In this document: piece after piece, positions 21,036 through 31,271 of the stretch
Layout: every line of letters begins with the position of its first letter
Position numbering within the stretch: position 1 is the stretch's first letter
Virus record (IMG/VR): IMGVR_UViG_3300024177_000012
Location: 1 to 35,681 of that record
Length of the DNA stretch: 35,681 bases
Direction: 5' to 3' (one strand)
Origin: a virus
Notes under the pieces: model-generated
Told to the model about the DNA's origin: nothing
The model's database searches: none
The model's input: the letters and a program-made list of their open reading frames with translations, nothing else
Translations under genes and position numbers: made by a program

Positions 21036-22044
21036 TGTTCTGAAGCGTCTTGGTGATACCTCCGAAAAAATATGGTCGACCACGGAAGTCAGGAATTACC
21101 TCCAAGAGGGCTATGACCAATTGGCGATGCAAAGCCTATGTTTTTGGTCGCAAGCCTACCTTGACGATAAACTGACAACCGGAAACTTCACTTCGGACTT
21201 TGAAAGCGATTGGTTTGATGGAGGCGATGTCCGCTACCGCCGATTTGCCTATACCTGCCTACTGGATGCAGATTGGGTAGCCGAAGGCGATCTCGATTAT
21301 GGCCCCACTAATCATACGGCGGGATGGGAAGGGCTTACCTATATAACCGAGGCTTATTATGTGGCCCTTGAGGATTTGCCGGATGACCTCTATGAGATTG
21401 AACGTTCCACATGGAACTATGCCCGGATCGAGCCGCTGCGTTCCGTGGAACTGGAACTAAACGATTCCCGCTATCAGTTGAATAATGGCGAAGTATTGGG
21501 GTATGCACAGGACAAGGATGGATTGGGGAAATTCCGTAAATGGCGCATCCCGTCAGCAGCGGCAGATACCTATATGATCACCGATCCATGCCGGGGAATT
21601 CTCCGCAATCCGAGCGATATTTCAACCGAAACGGTTCACGGCTCATGGGGAATTCCCCGAAGGATACCGACTCAGCCAGCCGTGGCAGAAACATGGTGGG
21701 GACTTCCCCGCCGTCCATTCAAGGATGGACATAATACGAAGGTCGAATACTTCTCTCGCGGGAAAACATTGAACACGGATCAGCCCTTCGATCTCCCCGA
21801 CCGCTATGTTAAATATGTGCGGCATTATGCGCTCTGGAAGGCGCTCGAAAGAAACGGCCCTGGGCAGGATATTAAATTGGGGCAACACTGGAAAGGAAGA
21901 TTCGATGATGGAGTCGCCAGAATGATTCGGCGGCGGCAGTCACTTACGAGCAATCGGCAGAGAGTTTTAGGAGATACGTTGCTTCCCTTTGGCCCTCCTC
22001 CGAGGCCAAAATATCCTTGGAATTATGGGCAGGTGGTCAGATGA
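21007..22044 (+). CDS. Head-tail connector-like protein, copy 2
   Basis: 345 aa. The N-terminus (VASDVLKRLGDTSEKIWSTT, then EVRNYLQEGYDQLAMQS) can be aligned with the preceding gene around RLG, WS and GY.L, but the protein is much longer, with extra Trp/Tyr-rich beta segments and a C-terminal helical region (RYVKYVRHYALWKALERN). The start ATG overlaps the previous gene by 29 nt and matches that gene's N-terminal length. It may form a second ring below the first, as adaptor and nozzle proteins do in short-tailed phages. No catalytic motif. Confidence 0.7.
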   Translation: MKFLSSVASDVLKRLGDTSEKIWSTTEVRNYLQEGYDQLAMQSLCFWSQAYLDDKLTTGNFTSDFESDWFDGGDVRYRRFAYTCLLDADWVAEGDLDYGPTNHTAGWEGLTYITEAYYVALEDLPDDLYEIERSTWNYARIEPLRSVELELNDSRYQLNNGEVLGYAQDKDGLGKFRKWRIPSAAADTYMITDPCRGILRNPSDISTETVHGSWGIPRRIPTQPAVAETWWGLPRRPFKDGHNTKVEYFSRGKTLNTDQPFDLPDRYVKYVRHYALWKALERNGPGQDIKLGQHWKGRFDDGVARMIRRRQSLTSNRQRVLGDTLLPFGPPPRPKYPWNYGQVVR

Positions 22045-23981
22045 GCGTCATTTATGAAAAGGTAGTTGCGGAAGATTTGAACCTTGGGACCGGAACGGCA
22101 TCCGTAACCAATCCAGCAGGCGGAACACTTACCGGAACGCAGATCAATATGCAGACATTCCGGCCTCAAGCATACCAGGAAGCCGCCGCCATTTCCGGTG
22201 GTGACTTTTCTTCAAAGGTTGCCGCTGCCGCTCACAAATTGCCTTCCACTGGCGGAATCGTAGATGCCCGGGGACTCAACGCTTCGCAAGTTGCCAGCAC
22301 CGATCCATTCTCCGGTATCACCGTCCCAATACATCTGCTGTTGGGACAATGCAGCATAGCCGCCGCAACTGCTTGGAATCCTGTGGCGGGATCGAGAATA
22401 AGCGGGGATGGAACCGGACTGGCTAAACTGATATGGAGCGACCCGACCATAAACGGCATCGTCCTTCTGAGCAATAGCTCGGTTTCCGGCCTCTATCTTC
22501 AAGGTCCGAATACTGGGAACTTTGGGCAAGAGGGAACGGCGATCACTACGGGGGGAAGTTCACAGCACGACATTACCATCGAAAACAACGTAATCAGCCA
22601 ATGGAGCGGGTATTGCGTTAATACCGGAAACTCAGGGAACTATTCGATTACAATTCGGAACAACTTCTTTGATCGAACGCTTCAAGATGGCGGTGTGCTC
22701 ATTAACCCAACCATCCATGATTGCAAGGTTCAGGGCAATCGCTTCTTCCAGATCGCCTATAACGGCGTTGACATGAGTGGGTACAACAATATCGTCACTG
22801 GAAATACGTTTGATCAATGCGGATTCGATACCGCCGCCAGCGATCCGGCAACTGATCACTGGTCCATACTGATCTCTGCTTATGGAAGTCACGATGCTAT
22901 CAACAATGTAGTTTCGAATAATGTGATCAGCAATACCAGAGCATCCGGGATAGAGGTAAGGGCTTTAACCGGCCTGAATGCCTCATACAATACGATTTCT
23001 AACAACACTGTTTATAGCGGAACATCGACCGGAGCGGGGGCGGGGGCAATTGCCCTGGATGGTTCTCCTGGAGGCCATGTTGACTATAACACGGTGGTTG
23101 GAAATAGCGTTCATGGTAATTCGACGCATGGCATCGTGCTATATGGGGTCGGCGCAAGCAGCATGATCGGGAATATAGTAATGGGGAATTTGGTTACTGG
23201 AAATGCTCAGACTGGAATTCTCTTGGCCGATAACGCTATCAAATCGCCAATAGTCTCTAACACAGTTATCGGCAACAACACGAATGGCACTGCTGGACAG
23301 GGAGGGATCGTCGTTTCCTCATCTGCGGCCACGGATAACTATATCGTCGCAAATGAAGTCAGCGGAAACACCACGAATCAGGTTTTGGATAGCGGAGTCA
23401 GAACTATTTTCGGAGGCTCCGCAATTGGAAATCGCATCGTTGTTGATGGCATATCTGGAACCGCAAAGGTAATTGATATTTCCGATAAAAACTCCAGCGG
23501 TTTCGCGGCTGGATATACGCGGATTGGAACAGGGGCAGGAACGGCGGGAGATGCCCAATTTGGAATTCAGCCGACCGGAGGAGCCACGTTTGCATTCGAT
23601 GGAACGAGTAACGGAACATTTTCCAATCCAGGAATTATGCAGGTGGCGGGAACGCTGCAAATATCATCGCCTAGCAATATCACTCTTGCAAATGGGGCAA
23701 ACAATAACCTCGCAGCGACAAATAAAAGCTGGCTCAGACTTTCCGGTCCAACCGGGGCATTCAGCATTAGCGGGTTTTCCGGTGGAATTCAGGGGCAAGT
23801 CCTATATGTTTTCAATACGACATCTCAGCAAATGACCCTTAAAAATGCCACTGGATCATCGGCAGGGAATCAGATTTCTACGCTAACTGGAGCGGATGTG
23901 GTGCTTCGTGCTGGAACAAGTTTTGCCACATTTATCTATGACACAGCGTCAACTTCCTGGAACTTGATAGGGACCAATTAA
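22041..23981 (+). CDS. Tailspike-like parallel beta-helix protein
   Basis: The 646-aa protein contains many repeats of about 22-25 residues with Asn/Gly turns (for example VSNNVISNTRASGIEV, YNTISNNTVYSG, IVMGNLVTGNAQTGI), the signature of a right-handed parallel beta-helix as in tailspikes and pectate-lyase-like depolymerases. A short N-terminal head-binding region (MSVIYEKVVAEDLNLGTGTA) and a C-terminal beta-rich part, with a small-residue trimerisation-like end, complete the layout. It would attach to or degrade host polysaccharide. The catalytic residues cannot be fixed by eye. ATG at 22041 overlaps the preceding stop (ATGA). Confidence 0.82.
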   Translation: MSVIYEKVVAEDLNLGTGTASVTNPAGGTLTGTQINMQTFRPQAYQEAAAISGGDFSSKVAAAAHKLPSTGGIVDARGLNASQVASTDPFSGITVPIHLLLGQCSIAAATAWNPVAGSRISGDGTGLAKLIWSDPTINGIVLLSNSSVSGLYLQGPNTGNFGQEGTAITTGGSSQHDITIENNVISQWSGYCVNTGNSGNYSITIRNNFFDRTLQDGGVLINPTIHDCKVQGNRFFQIAYNGVDMSGYNNIVTGNTFDQCGFDTAASDPATDHWSILISAYGSHDAINNVVSNNVISNTRASGIEVRALTGLNASYNTISNNTVYSGTSTGAGAGAIALDGSPGGHVDYNTVVGNSVHGNSTHGIVLYGVGASSMIGNIVMGNLVTGNAQTGILLADNAIKSPIVSNTVIGNNTNGTAGQGGIVVSSSAATDNYIVANEVSGNTTNQVLDSGVRTIFGGSAIGNRIVVDGISGTAKVIDISDKNSSGFAAGYTRIGTGAGTAGDAQFGIQPTGGATFAFDGTSNGTFSNPGIMQVAGTLQISSPSNITLANGANNNLAATNKSWLRLSGPTGAFSISGFSGGIQGQVLYVFNTTSQQMTLKNATGSSAGNQISTLTGADVVLRAGTSFATFIYDTASTSWNLIGTN

Positions 23982-23982
23982 A

Positions 23983-26352
23983 GTGCCGAGCAGCTTATAC
24001 AGACGCGACTTTTCCGGTGGTTGGAATCCGAGCATGGATGCGGTGAATGGCTCGCCTCGCGCACTACTGCGGATGGACAACTGCATCCTGGATGAGGAGG
24101 GCGTTGTATCGTTACGGCTCGGATCCCAGAAATTAAATGCCACGGCATTTTCCACTAAGAATGTTGATTCGCTCTATGCGGTAAACCTGAACGGAACAAA
24201 GTATCGATTCGGTCAAGGTTCGGGAAGCCTCTATGTAGACGTTGGGGCGGCTGGAAATTATCTGGCGTTGCAGAGCGGCTTTGATACGGCACTCGATATT
24301 CAATTTTCGAGTTACTTGGGGCAAATCTTCTTTGCTTCAGGAGGCAATAAATATAAGTATGACGGCACGCTGAGAGCATGGGGAATTTCCGCGCCGTCCG
24401 ATACCCCGACAACTTCATTTGCGGGAGCGGGAATTGCACTAACTGGAACATATACCTGGTTGATTGTGTATGTTAGGGATAATGGTTCCTATGTAGCCCA
24501 AAGCGGTCCATCGCATCCTAGCGTGAGCGCATCTCCAGTGGCGCAAGCTGTTCAAATAGCCTGTAATAATCCTACCGATACGCAGGTCAATCAAATATGG
24601 CTCTTTAGATCAGGCAACACGCTGGATCAGTATTATCAGGTTGCAATCAAGACCGTCACCTCATGGACCGGAACCACAACAATTGATGATCCGTCGACTG
24701 ATGCCGCTGCCTTGACGGTGGATGTTAAATTGGAGAGCGATAACCAAACTCCTCCCGATAACGTAGTGGACATTTCCGAGGATTATTACAATCGAATCTT
24801 TGTGCTTACCTCCGATGGAACTGTATGGCCGTCTCGGCAACTTGATCCCGATTCTTTTTCCACCGGGCAGGCATTAAAGGTGTTTGGTAAAACGGAAGTC
24901 GGCTACTGGATACAGAAGACATTTGGCGGTCTATATGTCGGAACTTCGAAGGACATCTATCGTATCGAGGGAGACGGCGCGGAATATCCTGACGGAACGA
25001 TTAACTTTGTCCTGACTCCCATGAACGTGAATAGTCCGCCCGTTGATATGTGCTTGGCGACGGATGGGAACATATTGATCTATCGGGCGAGCGACGGCCC
25101 AAGATTATTTGCAGGGCAATCATCAACCCCAATTCGCGGAGATACTGATCTGCTTTGGAAAGGATATACCCGCCACGGAGTTTCCCCGGTAAACTCGACC
25201 GAAGGAAGCAGATTCCGCTCTGCAATTGCCGCTGGAAACCTTTACATGCTGATTCCCGAAGGCGCAGATACGACCACGAGCGCCGTCTATCGCTATAACA
25301 TGGCGAAGCAGAGATGGTATCGGCACATCTATCCGCCAGCCTTCCGTTCTATCTATAGGGAACCTGATGGAACTTTGGTCGCCGGGGATGCATTCGGGTT
25401 CGTGAGAAAACTGGAAACCGGATCAACGGATGATGGTTCGGCTATTCCGTTCACAATCTGGACTCCAATTGAGGATGATGGGAAGCCGCTAAACAGGAAA
25501 ATCCCGCAACGCTTGCGGCTGAGACTCGATACCGGAAACTCGACAATCGGGTGTGCAGGATTGCTGGAGGGAAGCACCTCGCAAGCCTTTAACATAAATT
25601 CAGTCCAAAACGGAGAAGCCTTTTCGGATAATGACCTGACTGGCGTGAATGCGTTTACCCAAGTCCAATTGCAAATTACAGGAAGCAGTTCGGCATTCAA
25701 ACTCTACGAATATGCACTGGAGTATGCCGACCTTCCTACGCAGACATGGGGAAAGATGAATCCGGTGAACCTCGGCAGCAGTGCAAAAAAGGAATTCACC
25801 GGAATCCAAATACGGGCATGCACGCTCAATCAGCACAGGACATTTACGCCAATCGTGGATAATATTTCATATCAGCCCTTGACCATATCCACGGTGGACG
25901 ACTATCCAAAGAGCTTTACCGTGCAACTTCCGACTCCGGTTTTAGGAAATGAAATTCGCTGGACGGTTGATGGGAACATCGAGCTATACGACTGGAAGCC
26001 GAATGTTTCTTTTACGCTTCCCTATCCTGTTACAACATACGACTTCGGCCCAATCGACCTCGGATCGGAGCAGCTATTTTGGATACGGCGTTTTGTGGTA
26101 AAAGCGTATTCCCCGGCTGGTTTGACCCTGATTCCATATTTAGATGGAGTCGAATTCACGAGTTCATCGGCTAAGGTAGTTGCCAATCAGGTAGAGCGTT
26201 ACGATTTCGCAATGGGACGCGAGTGCAAGTGCGAGCAGTTGAGCAATGTTCGGATCACTGCCGGAGGGCATGAGTTCAGCATTTATTCATTGCAGATATT
26301 CTTCCGTCCCGCTGGAGGAGAGATTCAAAGAAAAGTCGTGGAAGTGCAATGA
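23983..26352 (+). CDS. Tail hub/tubular-like structural protein
   Basis: At 789 aa it is the largest protein here and beta-rich throughout, opening with SLYRRDFSGGWNPSMDAVNG and LLRMDNCILDEEGVVSLRLG, the pattern seen at the N-terminus of large phage tail proteins that begin with a region binding the connector (FSGG.NP..D). Repeated blade-like strands (DYYNRIFVLTSDGTVWPSRQ; GNLYMLIPEG; RWYRHIYPP) suggest beta-propeller repeats, as in podovirus tail tubular or nozzle proteins. GTG start just after the tailspike stop; ends ATGA-overlapped with the fibre gene. Exact family not known. Confidence 0.68.
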   Translation: MPSSLYRRDFSGGWNPSMDAVNGSPRALLRMDNCILDEEGVVSLRLGSQKLNATAFSTKNVDSLYAVNLNGTKYRFGQGSGSLYVDVGAAGNYLALQSGFDTALDIQFSSYLGQIFFASGGNKYKYDGTLRAWGISAPSDTPTTSFAGAGIALTGTYTWLIVYVRDNGSYVAQSGPSHPSVSASPVAQAVQIACNNPTDTQVNQIWLFRSGNTLDQYYQVAIKTVTSWTGTTTIDDPSTDAAALTVDVKLESDNQTPPDNVVDISEDYYNRIFVLTSDGTVWPSRQLDPDSFSTGQALKVFGKTEVGYWIQKTFGGLYVGTSKDIYRIEGDGAEYPDGTINFVLTPMNVNSPPVDMCLATDGNILIYRASDGPRLFAGQSSTPIRGDTDLLWKGYTRHGVSPVNSTEGSRFRSAIAAGNLYMLIPEGADTTTSAVYRYNMAKQRWYRHIYPPAFRSIYREPDGTLVAGDAFGFVRKLETGSTDDGSAIPFTIWTPIEDDGKPLNRKIPQRLRLRLDTGNSTIGCAGLLEGSTSQAFNINSVQNGEAFSDNDLTGVNAFTQVQLQITGSSSAFKLYEYALEYADLPTQTWGKMNPVNLGSSAKKEFTGIQIRACTLNQHRTFTPIVDNISYQPLTISTVDDYPKSFTVQLPTPVLGNEIRWTVDGNIELYDWKPNVSFTLPYPVTTYDFGPIDLGSEQLFWIRRFVVKAYSPAGLTLIPYLDGVEFTSSSAKVVANQVERYDFAMGRECKCEQLSNVRITAGGHEFSIYSLQIFFRPAGGEIQRKVVEVQ

Positions 26353-27239
26353 GCCGCGTTCCTTCCATTCTGTCATTGGAGGAGGTTCAGCAAAGTTTCC
26401 GGGATATGTGGGCGTTGATTTCTCCTCTCCTGACCGGGAACTTGAACATGAAGGGCCGCAGGATCATCAATCTTGGGGCGGGAACGGATTCGACTGATGC
26501 CGCGACTGTGGCGCAGGCCCTTTCTGCAAGAATTGATGTTTTTGCGAATCGCGGGCAGGCCGCGTTTTATCCCAATCAATATTTTACTGCCAGCGATAGG
26601 AATTATCTCACCTGGCTTTCGAACGGAACGAATTGGGTTTATGCCTATGGAAGATATAAGCGCACACAGGCACAACTTTCCGCGCTGGCATCCACGCTCA
26701 CTTCGACTGATGCTTTACTGGAAGTTGAAGTAACCGATTATTCCCATGTACTCCGCTGGACTGCGAGCGTGTGGGAATTCCATCCCCTCGATGATGGAAG
26801 CAATTATTTTCGCGATGCGGAGACAGCCCCGAATCGTGGCACTTGGCAGCTTTGCGATGGCACTACGGTCAATGTGCTCAATGGTGATGGAACCACATCA
26901 TCTATTGTCACTCGGAACCTCACGGGGCACCATCGCAAGTCCGTGGCAGCATCTCCCGGATTAGCAGCGGCAATAGCTCCGGGAATCAGCGGATCGACGG
27001 CTACAGAGGCCGCGCACACGCATGGGGTAACGATTACTTCGGGAGCGCCGAGCGCCACGGCAACCGTCGATAATACACTAGCCGGAAGTACAACCACTGT
27101 CGGTAATGCGATTCATACGCATGTGGTGAATGGGAATACCGGAGCGGGGTCGGCTCATTTGCACGCGGTTGGGACATTGGCAGTCGATGCCACGGGAGAG
27201 CCAGCAGTCTACAAGGTGCTTACTTATTTGAGGAGATAG
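26349..27239 (+). CDS. Tail fibre with collar-like, triple HxH C-terminus
   Basis: A 296-aa fibre. Near residue 30 it has GNLNMKGRRIINLGAGTD followed by AATVAQALS, the recurrent shaft-start motif of tail fibres. A region like the phage tail collar domain follows (GTWQLCDGTTVNVLNG). The last 80 residues contain HTH at 223-225, HTH at 256-258 and HLH at 270-272. In T4 gp12-like collar fibres paired His at the trimer axis bind metal ions, so stacked metals are likely here. It starts by ATGA overlap with the hub gene. Confidence 0.8.
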   Translation: MSRVPSILSLEEVQQSFRDMWALISPLLTGNLNMKGRRIINLGAGTDSTDAATVAQALSARIDVFANRGQAAFYPNQYFTASDRNYLTWLSNGTNWVYAYGRYKRTQAQLSALASTLTSTDALLEVEVTDYSHVLRWTASVWEFHPLDDGSNYFRDAETAPNRGTWQLCDGTTVNVLNGDGTTSSIVTRNLTGHHRKSVAASPGLAAAIAPGISGSTATEAAHTHGVTITSGAPSATATVDNTLAGSTTTVGNAIHTHVVNGNTGAGSAHLHAVGTLAVDATGEPAVYKVLTYLRR

Positions 27240-27241
27240 AT

Positions 27242-28471
27242 ATGATCCCTATTGCAGCACCATCAACCGGATCGGGAGCATTGGCCGGGATTTCCGGTGC
27301 GCTTGGGCCTGTTGGTGCTGGAATCCAGGTTGGGCAGGGAGTAGCATCCCTCATTGACCGAATTGTCCCCCCCGGACTTTCTCCAGCACAGAAGATGTCC
27401 AAGTTTCAGGATGCCGCTACCAAGGCAATCAGAGACTTGGATTCTCAGGTTAGCCAAGCCAGAGCCGATGGCACACTCGACGCGCAGCCGTGGCTATTAA
27501 AAAGTTTCCAGGATCAAGCGAGCACATGGGCAAAGGGTTTGCAGCAGGTTGCCGCACAGAATGGCAAGGCTGGAACGGCTGGCCTGAATACAATGTCATG
27601 GCTGAATAACCTATCATGGGCACCACCGGGCGGATTTATTAACTCGGCTATGCCTACCACAAATGGAAGTACGCCTCCATTTGCCGGGGGAACTTCTTCT
27701 GGAGCGGGCGGTGTATTGGCGAATGTCTTGAAAGCGGGTTTAGGGATTGGAGGAAGTATGCCGGGTGGAACTGGAACTGGTGGTGGAACTGGAGTAGGCG
27801 GAAGCGGAGTTAGTCCAGCAGCAGCTGCTTTATTGGCCGCATTGGGCTTTACGGGCAGCGCACTAACTGCGACTAAAAATACAACGAATCAATCAACCTC
27901 TAGCGGGAATTCCAATATCTCCAGTTCATCGCTTCCTCAGACTTCCCCGGAATTCGGGCCGCTAAAAAATATATTATTGAGTACCATTCAGGACCGGATT
28001 TCTGGCGGTGGATTGCCCGCTGGAACGCTTGAGAGCGGAATCAACAATATCAATCAGACTTCGGACCTTGGGATGCAGGGAATTAATAATGGTCTGACCG
28101 CTCGCGGACTATCCGGTTCTCCCATAGCAGGGAATGCTATTCTACAAAATAATCTAGCGCGACAGGGCCAGATCAGCACTTTCCAAAATGTACAGATACC
28201 ACAAATGCAAAATGCAATGCAGTTGCAGAACTTGGGACTTGGCGCTGGCTTATTGGGATTCGGTCAGGGTACCATAAACAATTCCACAGGAAGCACTTCT
28301 TCAAATACAACCGGAACTGGGACCGCTGGCACTAATCCACTCGGCGCTGGACTGAATAGTGGCGCTGGACTGCTAGCTCTATTATATGGCATGGGTTCTT
28401 TTAACAATAAAGGGAACATGGGGAATACTAATCCATTAAGCGGATGGCCGGGAGGGGGAGGGATTTACTGA
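27242..28471 (+). CDS. Gly/Ala/Ser-rich internal virion-like protein
   Basis: 409 aa, very rich in Gly, Ala, Ser, Thr and Asn, with a hydrophobic N-terminal glycine-rich stretch (ALAGISGALGPVGAGIQVG) and a second one (AAAALLAALGFTGSALTA). Middle regions are Gln/Asn-rich helices. This low-complexity, weakly hydrophobic character is typical of ejected internal proteins in short-tailed phages, which precede or flank the fibre genes. GGAG lies 8 nt before the ATG. No enzymatic motif. Confidence 0.6.
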   Translation: MIPIAAPSTGSGALAGISGALGPVGAGIQVGQGVASLIDRIVPPGLSPAQKMSKFQDAATKAIRDLDSQVSQARADGTLDAQPWLLKSFQDQASTWAKGLQQVAAQNGKAGTAGLNTMSWLNNLSWAPPGGFINSAMPTTNGSTPPFAGGTSSGAGGVLANVLKAGLGIGGSMPGGTGTGGGTGVGGSGVSPAAAALLAALGFTGSALTATKNTTNQSTSSGNSNISSSSLPQTSPEFGPLKNILLSTIQDRISGGGLPAGTLESGINNINQTSDLGMQGINNGLTARGLSGSPIAGNAILQNNLARQGQISTFQNVQIPQMQNAMQLQNLGLGAGLLGFGQGTINNSTGSTSSNTTGTGTAGTNPLGAGLNSGAGLLALLYGMGSFNNKGNMGNTNPLSGWPGGGGIY

Positions 28472-29922
28472 TGTCTACCGTTGCTGAAATGTTTGCGCTT
28501 GGGCGACGCTTGAAGATGGAGCAAGACAGGAATGCCCGTGAGAACGATGCGCGAGATATTCAGATCAAAGAAGCCAAGCTCCGCATGAATCAGTTGCAGC
28601 ATGAGGCGGATAAAGCAGATTTTCAAGCGCAATACGGCATTAATCATGAAACTGCTACCGCTATGACTGGCCAGCCTACCCCGGCTCCTCCTCCCGTGCC
28701 GTGGAATGCTCAAGCAGCACCTATCGGAACTAGCCTTTCGCCATCTCCTATAATGGGAACCAATGTTCCGGCAACGCCTCCGACGCCTTGGCAGAACGAA
28801 CCTGGCGCGGCCACTTCAGGAATATCCAACCCACAGGTGCAGACCCCACTCGGCCCTGAAAATAGGATGATACCATTCTCACCCACTACCATTGATGCAA
28901 TGGACATGCCAGGGGTTGGAACATTCCAAGGTCTGCATATTCCGGCGCAGACTTTGACTCCGCTGAATCAGCAGCAGATGGCGGCGGTAGAATTTCTGAA
29001 AAGCAGGATTGCGGAAGCCTCAAAGGTACATGAGATTCCCGAAGGCGGGATGCTCTCAACTGGTGGTGGAGATGTTATTCAGAGGAACAAGGCACCCGAT
29101 ATTACCATCCCGCAAGGACTGCCGGGTGCTGGAACCGTGCTTCCAGAGAAATTGGCAGGGCCAGCAATGGGAGCGGCTGCAAGGGTGCAAGATACAAATT
29201 CCCGAAATTCCCTTACACAGAGCGAGGGCGATAAGAATAGGGCACTCAAGGCCCAAATAGCTGCTCTCACTCATGGAGCCACTAATGACGCGGCAATAGC
29301 GGCTTATGCCTCGGATATTGCAACGGGGAAAATTGATCTATCAAAGGTGCCAATGAAGGATCGCGGTAATGTTCGCAGTTATATGGTCGGGAATGGGATT
29401 GAAATGCCTACTCCGCAGAATCCTGCCTCACAGACAGTCTTGCGCGAAACCCAGCCAGTGATGCAGCAAGTTGATGGTCTGTTGGCAACCTTCGAGCCGA
29501 TGAAGGATGATAATACGCCATTCAAGTTTGCGCCTGAAGCTCTGAAATATAAAATGGGGATCGCTTCTCCGATTGGGCAGGCCGGGGATGCCATTGCCAA
29601 CCTGAATATGCTGCGAATTGTTGGTGCAGCCCGCATCCTGAAAGGCGGCTCACGGGCAGTTCAAGCACTTCAAATGGCGGCTCAGCATACGCCAAATGTT
29701 ATGACTGATAGCCCGAAATTGATTTATGAAAAACTGACTCAGTTGCGTGATCGCCTTACGGATATTGAATCGGCGGCTCAGGAACACGGGAATAAATTTG
29801 GAGTTGATGGGGTTAATCCTCCAGCACAGAACGGAGAATCTAATACTGCGCCAGAGGGCACAGTGATTCAAATTGGCGGAGCGATGAAAGTAAAGAGAGG
29901 TGGGCAATGGGTGAACCCATAA
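28471..29922 (+). CDS. Internal virion/ejection-like protein
   Basis: The 483-aa protein starts with a charged coiled-coil (DARDIQIKEAKLRMNQLQHE), continues through a long Pro-rich disordered linker (residues 70-130) and ends with helical segments and the tail GTVIQIGGAMKVKRGGQWV. Start ATG is preceded by GGGGAGGG and overlaps the previous stop (TGATG). The glycine/proline-rich, lengthy character and position beside two other such genes suggest an ejected internal-virion protein. No lysozyme or protease motif was seen. Confidence 0.6.
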   Translation: MSTVAEMFALGRRLKMEQDRNARENDARDIQIKEAKLRMNQLQHEADKADFQAQYGINHETATAMTGQPTPAPPPVPWNAQAAPIGTSLSPSPIMGTNVPATPPTPWQNEPGAATSGISNPQVQTPLGPENRMIPFSPTTIDAMDMPGVGTFQGLHIPAQTLTPLNQQQMAAVEFLKSRIAEASKVHEIPEGGMLSTGGGDVIQRNKAPDITIPQGLPGAGTVLPEKLAGPAMGAAARVQDTNSRNSLTQSEGDKNRALKAQIAALTHGATNDAAIAAYASDIATGKIDLSKVPMKDRGNVRSYMVGNGIEMPTPQNPASQTVLRETQPVMQQVDGLLATFEPMKDDNTPFKFAPEALKYKMGIASPIGQAGDAIANLNMLRIVGAARILKGGSRAVQALQMAAQHTPNVMTDSPKLIYEKLTQLRDRLTDIESAAQEHGNKFGVDGVNPPAQNGESNTAPEGTVIQIGGAMKVKRGGQWVNP

Positions 29923-31271
29923 ACAATTTCTCCGACTTGCCTCCGGGTGCTACAGTTCTCCATGCCCCTACATTCTCGGACATTCCTCCAGGAGCGCAGA
30001 TTTTATATGCCCCAACAGCGTCGCAATCTGGAAACCTTTCTCTCGGTAAAACCGAAATGAAGCCGGATTCATGGGGAAGCCAATTATTGCGAAGCCTTCT
30101 ATCTGCACTCCCGGCAACGGGAATGATGGCTGGCAGTGCAATTGGTGCTACAGCAGGACCAGAAGGGTCAGTATTGGGCGCGGGAATTGGTGGAATGGGC
30201 GGAGAGGCGGCACGCCAATTGGCAGCGCGGGGCATCTATGGGACTGGACCTGATACCAGCGGTCAGGCCGCGAGTGGCATTGCAACGCAGGGCGAGGTCG
30301 GCATGGGGTCGGAACTAGGCGGAATTGCTTTGCAGAAATTAGCGCCAATCCTCAAGAATTCGGCAACCAAGCAGATGACCGATGTTCTACATCCGGCAAA
30401 GATAATCAACAAAGCAAAGGCGCAAGAGGTTGCACCTGGATTAGTAGATCGCAGAGTAATGGCTTCCTCGCGGCAGGGAATGGAACAGAGATTAGCCGAT
30501 GAAACTGCCCAAGCTGGTCAGGCCGTGCAAGCAGTGGAAAATCCAATTATAGCGGCTGAAAGAGCCGGAGCACCGAAGCAAATTGAGGCATCTAAAATAA
30601 AAGATTCCCTCTTGAAACTGCGGGCCTCTACTGCTATTCCTGGAACGGGCGGAGCCGTGACTGGAAATGATGCACTTGCCGGGGCAATTGATCAGCAAAT
30701 ATCTAAGTTAGATTCATTGGTTCAGAACCAAGGCGGCTTGCTATCAACTGAAAGTGCAGTCGGGTTACGGAGAATCCTCGATAATCAAGTTACTGCGGCG
30801 AGCAAGGGAGCTTATGTTTTGGATGATGCAAGCTCAGCAATGACGGAAGCGCGTAAGGAATTTGCTAATGCCATTCGCCGCCAACTTTCCGAAGCCCATC
30901 CCGATCTTGCAAAAGTAAACGCGGAATATCATTTCTGGCGCACGGCGCTTGATGTAATGCATGATACAAATGTAAGAAAATTAGGGCAGACCGGGTTACT
31001 CCCGAGCCTTTCTACCTTCGTCAAATCTGTTGGAGGTGGTGCTCTTTATGGGTATGCTTCCCATGATCCAATAAATGCTTTTCTAGTTACTACCGCGCTA
31101 AATGGAATTGGAAAGGCCGCAGAAACTCCAGCATGGAATACGGTCGCGGCAGTGACGAAAGGAAGAATCGCGGATGCTCTGGCGGCGGGTAATCTTCCTG
31201 AGGCAATTAAATTAATACCAAGGATTGCTAGTGCTCCCGAAACACAAGCACATAAAGAATCAGGGCAATGA
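29907..31271 (+). CDS. Internal virion-like protein with PPGA repeats
   Basis: 454 aa. The N-terminus has two nearly identical 15-residue units (FSDLPPGATVLHAPT and FSDIPPGAQILYAPT), then a Gly-zipper-type hydrophobic region (residues 70-105, ALPATGMMAGSAIGATAG) that could insert in a membrane, then long helices. A pore-forming ejection protein is a reasonable model, not shown. It overlaps the previous gene by 16 nt, with AGAGG before the ATG. No peptidoglycan hydrolase motif is visible. Confidence 0.6.
   Translation: MGEPINNFSDLPPGATVLHAPTFSDIPPGAQILYAPTASQSGNLSLGKTEMKPDSWGSQLLRSLLSALPATGMMAGSAIGATAGPEGSVLGAGIGGMGGEAARQLAARGIYGTGPDTSGQAASGIATQGEVGMGSELGGIALQKLAPILKNSATKQMTDVLHPAKIINKAKAQEVAPGLVDRRVMASSRQGMEQRLADETAQAGQAVQAVENPIIAAERAGAPKQIEASKIKDSLLKLRASTAIPGTGGAVTGNDALAGAIDQQISKLDSLVQNQGGLLSTESAVGLRRILDNQVTAASKGAYVLDDASSAMTEARKEFANAIRRQLSEAHPDLAKVNAEYHFWRTALDVMHDTNVRKLGQTGLLPSLSTFVKSVGGGALYGYASHDPINAFLVTTALNGIGKAAETPAWNTVAAVTKGRIADALAAGNLPEAIKLIPRIASAPETQAHKESGQ

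Noticed and set aside
22041-23981. Diversity-generating retroelement target in tailspike
   Set aside because: No reverse transcriptase or template repeat was seen in the window.
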